Positions 43,309 through 51,596 of a stretch of DNA of 64,000 bases are shown piece by piece. The notes beneath the pieces are model-generated. The model made no database searches, was not told the origin of the DNA, and worked only from the letters and a program-made list of their open reading frames with translations. The stretch is from NCBI GenBank assembly GCA_934234215.1, contig CAKQHB010000002.1, positions 62,001 to 126,000 of the forward strand. The letters run 5' to 3'. How positions within the stretch are numbered: position 1 is the first letter of the stretch; the number at the start of each line of letters is the position of its first letter. The translations under genes were made by a program, and so were the position numbers. This stretch comes from an uncultured Cuneatibacter sp. Its GTDB lineage: Bacteria; Bacillota; Clostridia; Lachnospirales; Lachnospiraceae.

Positions 43309-43357
43309 TTTAACAGAATCGAAAGCGGATTACGATATCCGTAATTGTGCAGAGAAG

Positions 43358-43388
43358 AAGGACAGAGGCTCAATGCTTCTGTCCTTTT
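43358..43388. terminator. Shared terminator of cstA and the thioesterase gene
   Basis: Stem AAGGACAGA/TCTGTCCTT with T-run on the + side and A-run on the other. The hairpin covers the last codons of the convergent thioesterase gene, so it can end both transcripts. Confidence 0.75.
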
Positions 43389-43885
43389 GTCGTTTCGGAA
43401 TGTTGTCTCGCAGCCATTTGTCGCTGCTGCTGTCTGCGAAATTCTCTGCGGGTGATGGCAGCATCCCACTCTTCCCGCTCGTCGTCGGTTTCCAGAATAA
43501 GAGGAGCAACACGGCACGGTTTGCCGTCATCGCCCAGCGCCACTTCGGTCAAAAAGGCGCGGTTGATGAGGTTGCGGTCGCCGTTCATATGCTCCACATA
43601 AGTGTCCACGCGGACTTCCATCGAAGTGTGCCCGACATAAGTGACTTTTGAGATGAGCAGCACGACCTCATTCTGGGAGACACCTTTCAGAAATTCCAGA
43701 TGATCTACGGATGCAGTGACCACATTGCGATGGCAGTGGCGCTTGGCAGCGAGAGCAGCGATCTCATCGATCCACTGCATCAGGACACCTCCGTAGAGAC
43801 GGTTGGCACCGTTTAAATGGTTGGGACGTACAATATGAACAGATTCCACGCGGGAATCTGCAGCTTTTCTTCCGGGCTCTGTCAT
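43370..43885 (-). CDS. Acyl-CoA thioesterase, hotdog fold
   Basis: A 171-residue hotdog protein of the YciA/BFIT-like group. The conserved NHLNGANRLYGGVLMQWIDEIA holds the active-site Asn and Asp, and the strand ASVDHLEFL and the segment YVGHTSMEV follow. It hydrolyses acyl-CoA; the chain length is unknown. I place the start at the ATG at 43885, with GGAG 12 bases upstream; the ATG at 43903 would add six residues. Convergent with cstA and divergent from pheST. Confidence 0.85.
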   Translation of the reverse strand: MTEPGRKAADSRVESVHIVRPNHLNGANRLYGGVLMQWIDEIAALAAKRHCHRNVVTASVDHLEFLKGVSQNEVVLLISKVTYVGHTSMEVRVDTYVEHMNGDRNLINRAFLTEVALGDDGKPCRVAPLILETDDEREEWDAAITRREFRRQQQRQMAARQHSETTKGQKH

Positions 43886-43960
43886 AGTAATTTTTCGCTC
43901 CATTCTAAGAAAATAATTTGTAGCACCAATAGTGTAACACAATCCGATGAAAATGAAAAC

Positions 43961-43988
43961 TTGACAATCCAAAAGATTGTGTTACAAT
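43961..43988 (+). promoter_or_regulatory. Promoter of pheST
   Basis: A perfect TTGACA, a 16-base spacer and TACAAT, just before the T-box leader. Confidence 0.8.
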
Positions 43989-44004
43989 TAGAGAGTATTT
44001 GATT

Positions 44005-44250
44005 TTGAAAAGGCATGGATGGTGCCAGTAAGCTGCGATTATTCATGAAGAGAGAGGGAGTCACCGGCTGTAAGCTTCCTTATGTTCCGATCGCTGCCGA
44101 ATTTCACACCGGAGCTGCATGGCTGAACCGATTTAGTAGGTCATGACGTATTCCTGCGTTAAAGGATCCGAGAGCCTGTCGCATGACAGGAATCAGGGTG
44201 GTACCGCGAGTATGTCTCGTCCCTTTGTGGACGGGGCTTTTTTACTTTAT
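44005..44250 (+). ncRNA. T-box leader, phenylalanine type
   Basis: The T-box core AGGGTGGTACCGCG is at 44195-44208 and the downstream terminator hairpin is at 44215-44243, followed by TTTTTT. A specifier-like TTC followed by A occurs in GAATTTCACACC (about 44100-44111), fitting the Phe codon UUC. Uncharged tRNA-Phe would pair with the specifier and the T-box, stabilise the antiterminator and allow pheST transcription. The leader length and position are standard. Confidence 0.93.
44215..44246 (+). terminator. T-box-controlled terminator
   Basis: Stem CTCGTCC/GGACGGG followed by a T-run. It is mutually exclusive with the antiterminator formed by the T-box sequence. Confidence 0.88.
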
Positions 44251-44283
44251 AGGAAATTGCGTTGTATTTTCTATAAATTAAAA
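44241..44283 (+). repeat. Family A repeat, copy A7 (H1 hairpin only)
   Basis: Only the first hairpin remains (ACTTTATAGGAAAT ... ATTTTCTATAAATT, two changes in the 3' arm). It follows the T-run of the T-box terminator, the usual family A position. Confidence 0.75.
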
Positions 44284-44314
44284 GATCTATCTAAATGAGA
44301 GGAAAGAGGAAACC

Positions 44315-45334
44315 ATGAAAGACAAACTGCAAAGCATTATCAATGAAGCGCAGAAGCAGATCGATGAAGCCGGTACACTGGATCGGTTAAATGAGATCCG
44401 TGTTGCGTATCTGGGAAAGAAGGGTGAACTGACTTCTGTTCTGAAGAGCATGAAGGATGTAGCTCCGGAAGATCGTCCGAAGATCGGACAGCTGGTAAAC
44501 GAAGCAAGAACCAAGCTGGAAGAGCATATGGAGCAGGAGCGCAAGCACCTCGCTGCAAAGGCAAGAGAGATGAAGATGAAGCAGGAGGTCATCGACGTTA
44601 CACTTCCTGCAACCAAGGCAAAGATTGGTCATAGCCATCCGAACACCATCGCGTTAGACGAGATCGAGCGTGTATTCGTAGGCATGGGCTATGAAGTCGT
44701 AGAGGGTCCGGAAATCGAGCTGGATTACTACAACTTTGAAGCATTGAACATTCCGGCCAACCATCCGGCAAAGGATGAGCAGGATACCTTCTACATCAAC
44801 AAGGACATCGTACTGCGTACCCAGACTTCTCCGGTACAGGCGCGTGTTATGGAGAAGGGTCAGCTTCCGATCCGTATGATTTCTCCCGGTCGTGTATTCC
44901 GTGCCGATGAAGTAGATGCGACCCATTCTCCTTGCTTCAATCAGGTAGAGGGTCTGGTTATTGATAAGAACATCACCTTCGCAGATCTGAAGGGTACTCT
45001 GGCTGAGTTTGCAAGAGAGATGTTCGGTGAGGAGACAAAGGTAAAGTTCCGTCCTCATCACTTCCCGTTCACAGAGCCGTCTGCTGAGATGGATGTTAGC
45101 TGCTTCAAGTGCGGCGGCAAGGGCTGCCGTTTCTGTAAGGGCTCCGGCTGGATCGAAATCCTGGGCTGCGGTATGGTTCATCCCCGTGTACTGGAGATGC
45201 GCAACATCGATCCGGAAGAATACACCGGATTTGCTTTCGGCGTAGGTCTGGAGCGTATTTCCCTGCTGAAGTACGAAATTGACGATATGCGTTTGTTATA
45301 TGAAAACGACATCCGTTTCCTGCGTCAGTTCTGA
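44315..45334 (+). CDS. pheS: Phenylalanine--tRNA ligase alpha subunit
   Basis: A 339-residue class II synthetase subunit. The N-terminal coiled coil (about 1-85) contacts tRNA; motif 2 is in GRVFRADEVDATHSPCFNQVEG, FTEPSAEMDV follows, and motif 3 is in GFAFGVGLERISLLKY. A zinc-like CFKCGGKGCRFC cluster is present. It forms an alpha2-beta2 tetramer with PheT. Start: ATG at 44315 behind GAGAGGAAAGAGG. It is controlled by the T-box leader. Confidence 0.98.
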   Translation: MKDKLQSIINEAQKQIDEAGTLDRLNEIRVAYLGKKGELTSVLKSMKDVAPEDRPKIGQLVNEARTKLEEHMEQERKHLAAKAREMKMKQEVIDVTLPATKAKIGHSHPNTIALDEIERVFVGMGYEVVEGPEIELDYYNFEALNIPANHPAKDEQDTFYINKDIVLRTQTSPVQARVMEKGQLPIRMISPGRVFRADEVDATHSPCFNQVEGLVIDKNITFADLKGTLAEFAREMFGEETKVKFRPHHFPFTEPSAEMDVSCFKCGGKGCRFCKGSGWIEILGCGMVHPRVLEMRNIDPEEYTGFAFGVGLERISLLKYEIDDMRLLYENDIRFLRQF

Positions 45335-45366
45335 TGAGGGAAGCGTAAAATAGGAGGAATTAGAAC

Positions 45367-47787
45367 ATGGATACAGCATTATCATGGATCAAAGCCTATG
45401 TTCCGGAACTGGAGTGTACGGCACAGGAATATACGGATGCAATGACATTATCCGGAACAAAAGTAGAGAGCTTTCATGAATACGACAAGAATCTGGACAA
45501 GATTGTTGTCGGTGAAATTTTAAAGATTGAGCGTCATCCCGACGCAGATAAGTTAGTCATCTGTCAGGTAAACATCGGCAGCGAGACGATTCAGATCGTA
45601 ACCGGCGCACCGAATGTCAAAGAAGGACAGAAGGTTCCGGTTGTACTGGACGGCGGCAGAGTAGCTGGTGGTCATGATGGCAGTCCCCTTCCGGAGAACG
45701 GCATCAAGATCAAAAAAGGCAAGCTGCGCGGCGTAGAGTCCGACGGTATGATGTGCTCCATCGAGGAGCTGGGTTCTTCTAAGGAGATGTACCCGGATGC
45801 TCCGGAGCTTGGTATTTATATTCTGGGCGATGATGCAGTGCCCGGCAGCGATGCCATTGAATATCTGGGGCTGCACGATGTTGTCTTTGAGTATGAGATC
45901 ACCAACAACCGTGTAGACTGCTACAGCGTGATCGGTATTGCAAGAGAAGCAGCTGCTACCTTCCGCAAGCCGTTCATTCCGCCGGTAATTGAACAGACCG
46001 GAAACAGCGAAGACGTACACGATTATCTGCAGGTAGAAGTAAAGGATACCGAGCTTTGTCCCAGATATTGTGCCCGTATGGTAAAGAACATTAAGCTCGG
46101 ACCGTCCCCGAAGTGGATGCAGAGACGTCTGGCAGCCAGTGGCATCCGTCCCATCAACAACATCGTAGATATCACAAACTACGTTATGGAAGAGTATGGT
46201 CAGCCGATGCATGCATTTGACTATGATCTGATCGCAGGTCACAAGATCATCGTAGACCGCGCAGCAGACGGTCAGGAATTCCAGACACTGGATGGTCAGA
46301 TGCGTAAGATGGATCACGACATTCTGATGATCAACGATGCAGAAAAGGCGATCGGTATCGCCGGTATCATGGGCGGTGAAAATTCCAAGATCACAGACGA
46401 TGTTCAGACAATGGTATTTGAGGGCGCTTGCTTCAATGGTACCAACATCCGTCTGTCCGCAAAGAGACTGGGTCTGCGTACCGATGCTTCCGGTAAGTTT
46501 GATAAGGGTCTGGAGCCTCGTACCGCTATGGATGCTGTCAACCGTGCCTGCCAGTTAGTAGAAGAGCTGGGTGCCGGTGAAGTTGTTGGCGGCGTGATCG
46601 ACGTATGCGCAGGTCTGCCGGAGAAAAAGCACATTCCGTTCAATCCGGAAAAGATCAACAAGCTGCTGGGAACAAACATCTCCGCAGAAGAGATGCTGGG
46701 ATATTTCAAGGTTCTGGAAATTGAGTATGATGAAGCTTCCAAGGAGCTGATCGCACCGTACTTCCGTCAGGATCTGCTGCGTGAAGCAGATATCGCAGAG
46801 GAAGTTGCAAGATTCTTTGGATATGACAACATTCCGACCACACTGCCGAAGGGCGAAGCTACCACTGGTAAGCTGTCCTTCAAGCTGCGTGTAGAAGCAG
46901 TCGCAAAGAACATTGCACAGTTCTCCGGATTCTCCGAATCCACTACCTACTCCTTCGAGAGCCCGAAGGTATTTGATAAGCTGCTGTTAGACGAGGAGGA
47001 CAAGCTGCGTCAGGCAGTTACCATCATGAATCCGCTGGGCGAGGACTACAGCATCATGAGAACCACGCCTCTGAATGGTATGCTGACTTCTCTTTCTACG
47101 AACTACAATCGTAGAAATAAAAATGTTCGTCTGTATGAGATGGCAAACATTTATCTGCCGAAGGATCTGCCGCTGACCGAGCTGCCGGATGAGCGCATCC
47201 AGTTTGTACTTGGTATGTACGGTGAGGGAGACTTCTTTACACTGAAGGGTGTTGTGGAAGAGTTCTTCGAGAAGGCTGGTATGCCGAAGCGCGTACACTA
47301 CAATCCGGAGTGCGGGTATCCGTTCCTGCATCCGGGCCGCAAGGCAGAGCTGAAGTATGACGGTGTCTATATTGGTTATATGGGTCAGATCCATCCGGAA
47401 GTTGCTGACAACTACGGCATTGGCGAGGAGACCTATGTTGCAGTTATTGATATGCCGACCGTACTGAACTACGCAACCTTCGATCGTAAGTACACCGGTA
47501 TCGCGAAGTACCCGGCAGTTACCAGAGACATCTCCATGGTAATGAAGAAGGAGATCCTGGCAGGTCAGGTAGAAGAGATCATCGAGAACAAGGGCGGTAA
47601 GCTGTTAGAGAGCTATCATCTGTTCGACCTGTACGAGGGTGCACAGATCATGACCGGTTACAAGTCGATGGCATACTCCATCACCTTCCGTGCTGCCGAT
47701 CATACACTGGAAGAAAAAGAAATCACAGCAGTCATGGATAAGATCCTGACCGCATTGACAGAGCTGGGCATCGAGCTGAGAAAATAA
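45367..47787 (+). CDS. pheT: Phenylalanine--tRNA ligase beta subunit
   Basis: An 806-residue subunit of standard length. Domains in order are a tRNA-binding OB fold (about 40-150; VGEILKIERHPDADKLVICQV), the B3/B4 editing region (about 210-400), B5, a catalytic-like domain, and the C-terminal anticodon-binding FDX-ACB domain (YPAVTRDISMVMKKE). Editing removes mischarged tyrosine. It follows pheS by 32 bases, with AGGAGG. Confidence 0.98.
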   Translation: MDTALSWIKAYVPELECTAQEYTDAMTLSGTKVESFHEYDKNLDKIVVGEILKIERHPDADKLVICQVNIGSETIQIVTGAPNVKEGQKVPVVLDGGRVAGGHDGSPLPENGIKIKKGKLRGVESDGMMCSIEELGSSKEMYPDAPELGIYILGDDAVPGSDAIEYLGLHDVVFEYEITNNRVDCYSVIGIAREAAATFRKPFIPPVIEQTGNSEDVHDYLQVEVKDTELCPRYCARMVKNIKLGPSPKWMQRRLAASGIRPINNIVDITNYVMEEYGQPMHAFDYDLIAGHKIIVDRAADGQEFQTLDGQMRKMDHDILMINDAEKAIGIAGIMGGENSKITDDVQTMVFEGACFNGTNIRLSAKRLGLRTDASGKFDKGLEPRTAMDAVNRACQLVEELGAGEVVGGVIDVCAGLPEKKHIPFNPEKINKLLGTNISAEEMLGYFKVLEIEYDEASKELIAPYFRQDLLREADIAEEVARFFGYDNIPTTLPKGEATTGKLSFKLRVEAVAKNIAQFSGFSESTTYSFESPKVFDKLLLDEEDKLRQAVTIMNPLGEDYSIMRTTPLNGMLTSLSTNYNRRNKNVRLYEMANIYLPKDLPLTELPDERIQFVLGMYGEGDFFTLKGVVEEFFEKAGMPKRVHYNPECGYPFLHPGRKAELKYDGVYIGYMGQIHPEVADNYGIGEETYVAVIDMPTVLNYATFDRKYTGIAKYPAVTRDISMVMKKEILAGQVEEIIENKGGKLLESYHLFDLYEGAQIMTGYKSMAYSITFRAADHTLEEKEITAVMDKILTALTELGIELRK

Positions 47788-47788
47788 C

Positions 47789-47817
47789 TTGCTATTTTGA
47801 AGCGGGTATGCTATGAT
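47789..47817 (+). promoter_or_regulatory. Extended -10 promoter of secG
   Basis: TTGCTA, a 17-base spacer and TATGAT with TGC just before it. Confidence 0.6.
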
Positions 47818-47846
47818 ATTGCTTGTTTGACTAAAGGAGGTAAGAG

Positions 47847-48086
47847 ATGGGTACCCTGAAAATAATCGTAACAGTGATTTTCGCATTGATCGGTCTGGCT
47901 TTGACCGTCATCATCCTGATGCAGGAAGGTAAGTCCGCAGGTCTGTCCGGTTCCATCAGCGGAGCAGCAGAGACATACTGGGGAAAGAATAAAGGACGTT
48001 CTATGGAAGGAAAATTGGAGAAGGCAACACGTTACCTTGTGATCCTGTTCTTCCTGTCCGCAGTTGTATTGAACATCAACCTGTAA
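47847..48086 (+). CDS. secG: Preprotein translocase subunit SecG
   Basis: A 79-residue membrane protein with two helices (about 3-23 and 58-77) joined by the SecG loop LMQEGKSAGLSGSISG. It assists SecYEG in protein export. GGAGG lies 8 bases upstream. secG before rnr-smpB-ssrA is the normal Firmicute order. Confidence 0.96.
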   Translation: MGTLKIIVTVIFALIGLALTVIILMQEGKSAGLSGSISGAAETYWGKNKGRSMEGKLEKATRYLVILFFLSAVVLNINL

Positions 48087-48101
48087 GATAAGATGAACGC
48101 A

Positions 48102-48139
48102 GAAAGAGCCGATGCATACGAAAGTGCATCGGCTTTTTT
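48102..48139 (+). terminator. Terminator after secG
   Basis: Stem GCCGATGCA/TGCATCGGC followed by TTTTTT, continuing into repeat A8. Confidence 0.9.
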
Positions 48140-48227
48140 ACGCCATAGGAAATTGCGCTGCATTTCCTATGACGCAAAAAAGCGCTCCGCGTGGATCGCA
48201 CTGCGGCGGGTCGCAAAGCGAAATGTA
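48132..48227 (+). repeat. Family A structured repeat, copy A8 (3' truncated)
   Basis: H1 is CCATAGGAAAT/ATTTCCTATG with both arms changed relative to TTTATAGG, and the outer part pairs GCTTTTTT with AAAAAAGC. The core GCTCCGCGTGGATCGCACTGCGGCGG is present, then a shortened H3 (GGTCGCAAAGCG) and no H4. It ends just before the rnr ribosome site. Confidence 0.85.
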
Positions 48228-48252
48228 CTAAAAAATAAAGGAGGTGCTATTT

Positions 48253-50388
48253 GTGGAGAAGACAAAGATGGAAAAGAGAAAAGAAATGATCCTGGCGTTT
48301 CTGGGAGAGAAGCAGTATCGCCCGATGCGCCGGAAGGAGCTGGCTGTGATGCTGCAGGTAGCGCCGGAGGATCGGGAAGCGTTTGCGGAGGTGCTGGATG
48401 CACTTCTGGAAGAGGGACGTATCACGATCAATAAGAAGGGACGGTATTCCCGTGTCGAGCAGATTCAGGTGACGGGTGTTCTGGAGACGAATCCCCGCGG
48501 GTTTGGCTTTGTGAAGGTTGAGGACATGGAGCAGGATGTGTTTATCGCGGAGGAGAATCTGGATGCAGCGATGCAGGGAGATACGGTGCGTGTGCAGCTG
48601 CTGTGCATGGGCAGCAAGGAGAAACGTCCGGAGGGTCGCGTGGTACAGATCCTGGAGCATGGCATTACGGAGATCGTAGGTACTTATCAGAAAAATCGCC
48701 GGTACGGATTTGTCGTGCCGGATAATCGCCGCATTGCCTATGATCTGTTCATTCCAGAGGGAAAGTCGATGGATGCAGAGCAGGGCGATAAGGTCGTAGC
48801 GAAGATCACCGAGTATGGCACGCTGCGCAAGAGCCCGGAGGGTGTTGTGACGGAGGTGCTTGGTGGCAGACGAGATCCCGGCGTGGATATTCTGTCCGCT
48901 GCCCGTTCCATGAATCTGCCAATGGATTTTCCGGAGGAGGTTCTGGAGCAGGTGAAGACGGTTCCTTCTGAGGTACATCCGGATGAATTAGCAGGCAGAC
49001 GGGATTTCCGTGACTGGCAGACGGTCACAATCGACGGTGCCGATGCAAAGGATCTGGACGATGCCATCACGCTGACGAAGCTGGCGAATGGGCATTATCA
49101 GCTGGGTGTCCACATCGCGGATGTCAGTCATTATGTGACGGAGAGCAGTCCTCTGGACGAAGAAGCAGTGAATCGCAGCACCAGTGTCTATCTGCTGGAT
49201 CGCGTGATTCCGATGCTGCCGCGAGAGCTGTCAAACGGCATCTGTTCCCTGAATCAGGGCGTGGATCGTCTGACAATGACTTGTCTTATGGAAGTGGATT
49301 CTGCTGGTGTTGTGGTGGATCATGAGATTGTGGAAGGTGTGATTCGCGTGGATCGCCGTATGACTTATACCGCGGTACAGCAGGTATTGGACGGAGAGGA
49401 AGCCGTGAGAGCGGAATATGCGGAGTTCGTGCCGTTCTTTGAACTCATGTTAGAATTGTCAGAGCTGCTTCGTTCCAAGCGCGGAATGCGCGGTGCCATC
49501 GACTTTGATTTTCCGGAGTCGAAGATTGAGCTGAATGAAAAGGGCATTCCGGTGGATGTTCACCCTTACGAGCGTAACAGGGCAGCCATGATTATTGAAG
49601 ATTTCATGCTTCTGGCAAATGAGACGGTAGCGGAAGATGCATACTGGCAGCAGCTGCCGTTCCTGTATCGTGTGCATCAGGAGCCGGATACAGAGAAGCT
49701 GCGCCGCTTTGTGACCTTTATTCAGAATCTGGGTTATACGCTGCATCTGGGCGGTTCGGAGATCCATCCGAAGGAGCTGCAGCAGCTGCTGGACAAGATC
49801 GCCGGAAAGCCGGAGGAGCCGGTCATCAGCCGACTGATGCTGCGTTCCATGCAGCAGGCGCGGTATTCCACGACCAATGACGGACATTTCGGACTGTCCG
49901 CGAAGTATTACTGCCACTTTACGTCACCGATCCGTCGTTATCCGGATCTGCAGATCCACCGCATTCTGAAAGAGGCAATGCACGGCGGCATGCAGGAGAA
50001 CAGACGGGCGCATTATGAGGAGATCCTGCCGGCAGTGGCATTGGAGACGAGCCAAAAGGAGCGCCGCGCGGATGAGGCAGAACGCGTCATCGAGCGCATG
50101 AAGATCGTTCAGTACATGACAAAACACATCGGAGAGGTGTATACTGGTATTATCTCCGGAATTACCGCATGGGGCATGTATGTGGAGCTGCCGAATACGG
50201 TCGAGGGACTGATCCATGTATCCAATCTGGACGGAGATTATTTCAACTTTCAGGAAGAGACGTATGTGATGGTCGGTGAGATGACCGGCAAGAGCTATCG
50301 TCTCGGCCAGAAGATCCGGATTCGTGTGATGGATGCGGATATGGAGCAGCAGACGATCGACTTTGTCCCGGCACGCGACTGGGAGTGA
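48253..50388 (+). CDS. rnr: Ribonuclease R
   Basis: A 711-residue 3'-5' exoribonuclease. An N-terminal winged-helix domain, two cold-shock domains (VTGVLETNPRGFGFVKVED near 70-90), the RNB catalytic domain with IDGADAKDLDDAI (about 258-270) and a C-terminal S1 domain (about 625-705; YTGIISGITAWGMYVEL) are all visible. It degrades structured RNA and joins tmRNA-mediated quality control. I chose the GTG at 48253, 8 bases after GGAGG. It precedes smpB by 10 bases. Confidence 0.96.
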   Translation: MEKTKMEKRKEMILAFLGEKQYRPMRRKELAVMLQVAPEDREAFAEVLDALLEEGRITINKKGRYSRVEQIQVTGVLETNPRGFGFVKVEDMEQDVFIAEENLDAAMQGDTVRVQLLCMGSKEKRPEGRVVQILEHGITEIVGTYQKNRRYGFVVPDNRRIAYDLFIPEGKSMDAEQGDKVVAKITEYGTLRKSPEGVVTEVLGGRRDPGVDILSAARSMNLPMDFPEEVLEQVKTVPSEVHPDELAGRRDFRDWQTVTIDGADAKDLDDAITLTKLANGHYQLGVHIADVSHYVTESSPLDEEAVNRSTSVYLLDRVIPMLPRELSNGICSLNQGVDRLTMTCLMEVDSAGVVVDHEIVEGVIRVDRRMTYTAVQQVLDGEEAVRAEYAEFVPFFELMLELSELLRSKRGMRGAIDFDFPESKIELNEKGIPVDVHPYERNRAAMIIEDFMLLANETVAEDAYWQQLPFLYRVHQEPDTEKLRRFVTFIQNLGYTLHLGGSEIHPKELQQLLDKIAGKPEEPVISRLMLRSMQQARYSTTNDGHFGLSAKYYCHFTSPIRRYPDLQIHRILKEAMHGGMQENRRAHYEEILPAVALETSQKERRADEAERVIERMKIVQYMTKHIGEVYTGIISGITAWGMYVELPNTVEGLIHVSNLDGDYFNFQEETYVMVGEMTGKSYRLGQKIRIRVMDADMEQQTIDFVPARDWE

Positions 50389-50398
50389 GGAGACAGAC

Positions 50399-50866
50399 AT
50401 GGGAAAAGAAAGTATCAAACTGATCGCAAATAACAAGAAAGCGTACCACGACTATTTCATCGAAGAGAAGTATGAGGCAGGCATTGTCCTTGTAGGCACA
50501 GAGGTAAAGTCTCTGCGTATGGGCAAGTGCAGTCTGAAAGAATCCTTCCTGCGTATCGAAAAAGGCGAAGTATGGATCTACGGTATGCACATCAGCCCTT
50601 ATGAAAAGGGCAACATCTTCAACAAAGATCCGCTGCGCATTCGCAAGCTGCTGCTGCATGAAGTGGAAATCCGCAAGATCGGTGCCAAGATCGCTCAGAA
50701 GGGATATACGCTAGTGCCGCTGCAGGTGTACTTCAAAGGCAGCCTTGTCAAAGTCGAGATTGCACTGGCGCGTGGTAAAAAGCTGTATGACAAGCGTGAT
50801 GATGCAGCAAAGAAGGATGTCAAGAGAGAGCTGGAGCGCAACTTCAAGGGAGCACAGCAGTATTGA
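50399..50866 (+). CDS. smpB: SsrA-binding protein SmpB
   Basis: A 155-residue RNA-binding protein of normal length. It has NKKAYHDYFIEEKYEAGIVL, GTEVKSLR and the basic C-terminal tail (KKLYDKRDDAAKKDVKREL) that reads the empty decoding site. It delivers tmRNA to stalled ribosomes. GAGGAG precedes the ATG. The ssrA promoter overlaps its stop codon. Confidence 0.98.
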   Translation: MGKESIKLIANNKKAYHDYFIEEKYEAGIVLVGTEVKSLRMGKCSLKESFLRIEKGEVWIYGMHISPYEKGNIFNKDPLRIRKLLLHEVEIRKIGAKIAQKGYTLVPLQVYFKGSLVKVEIALARGKKLYDKRDDAAKKDVKRELERNFKGAQQY

Positions 50867-50891
50867 CGAAAATCCTTCGGCATGTTATAAT
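50863..50891 (+). promoter_or_regulatory. Sigma-A promoter of ssrA
   Basis: TTGACG (overlapping the smpB stop codon), a 17-base spacer and a perfect TATAAT. A leader of about 45 bases would be removed from the 5' end. Confidence 0.85.
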
Positions 50892-50942
50892 ATTTGAAGT
50901 TCTGAAATAGATGACGAAACAGCCATCTGACCAGACCCTTTC

Positions 50943-51292
50943 GGGGTTGTACTGGTTTCGACGGGGGTTTTGCAGTTTGGGAAGCCATCCGTGGGTCCGC
51001 ATCACGTTAATCCGCGGAATTTAAAATTAAACGCAGATAACAATAGTTACGCGTACGCTGCCTAAGCGCGGCGTTGTCAGACTTTAATTCCCCGTAGTTA
51101 AAGACCCTGGCATCAAAGCATACGGGAAACTCCGTTGCCTAAGCTTTGCGGTGACGGAAAATTTTATGAAGCTACTGAAGGGAAGAGCCTGTTGTTCGGC
51201 GATTTCCGGAGGGAATGTCAAAAGAGCAACTGTGATGGAAGATGCCTGAATGAATAGGCTTTCGGACAGGGGTTCGATTCCCCTCAGCTCCA
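50943..51292 (+). ncRNA. ssrA: Transfer-messenger RNA
   Basis: It starts GGGGTTGTACTGGTTTCGAC and ends GTTCGATTCCCCTCAGCTCCA; GGGGTTG and CAGCTCC form the acceptor stem with one G-U pair. The tag frame runs from the GCA resume codon at 51033 to the TAA at 51063-51065 and encodes ADNNSYAYAA. The terminal CCA is not in the DNA (the discriminator A is followed by TGA), so it must be added by the CCA enzyme. smpB lies just upstream. Confidence 0.97.
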
Positions 51293-51310
51293 TGAAAACA
51301 GAGCAAATGA

Positions 51311-51362
51311 AAAATAACGGCACGGTATGTTGCGAGAGTGACATACCGTGCCGTTATTTTTT
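51311..51362 (+). terminator. Terminator after ssrA
   Basis: A long perfect stem AATAACGGCACGGTATGT/ACATACCGTGCCGTTATT followed by TTTT. The T-run is shared with H1 of repeat A9. Confidence 0.93.
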
Positions 51363-51497
51363 CACTTTATAGGAAATTGCGTTGCATTTCCTATAAAGTG
51401 AAAAAGCGCTCCGCGTGGATCGCACTGCGGCGGAACGGAATTTGTCGCTTCGCGACCCGCCGCAGGCGGAGAATCCTGCGGAGCAGGATTCTATTTT
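51357..51497 (+). repeat. Family A structured repeat, copy A9 (best-preserved reference)
   Basis: H1 is a perfect 20-bp stem (51358-51377 with 51386-51405) with loop TGCGTTGC; its outer TTTTTCAC is mirrored as GTGAAAAA. CTCCGC (51409-51414) pairs with GCGGAG (51466-51471), enclosing H2 CTGCGGCGG/CCGCCGCAG (51425-51433, 51457-51465) and H3 GTCGC-TTC-GCGAC (51444-51456). H4 is AGAATCCTGC/GCAGGATTCT (51470-51492). Confidence 0.93.
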
Positions 51498-51501
51498 CAC
51501 G

Positions 51502-51536
51502 ACCATAGAATGTTCGCAAAGCATGCATTCTATGGT
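51502..51536. repeat. Small hairpin repeat, family C, copy C1
   Basis: Arms ACCATAGAATG and CATTCTATGGT with loop TTCGCAAAGCATG. A second copy with different arms but nearly the same loop is at 61364-61398; both follow TTCACG. Confidence 0.65.
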
Positions 51537-51557
51537 ATCGAAATATTCTCCAAATTG

Positions 51558-51566
51558 TGATATAAT
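51558..51566 (+). promoter_or_regulatory. Extended -10 promoter of the small unknown gene
   Basis: TGA directly followed by TATAAT, an extended -10 element without a clear -35, about 30 bases before the start codon. Confidence 0.5.
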
Positions 51567-51596
51567 TATACATATTGTGAAAACGGAGGGAACGGT

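Noticed and set aside
48093..48434. Open frame across repeat A8 and the start of rnr
   Set aside because: It is made of repeat sequence and out-of-frame rnr codons, has no ribosome site, and similar peptides appear at every A copy.
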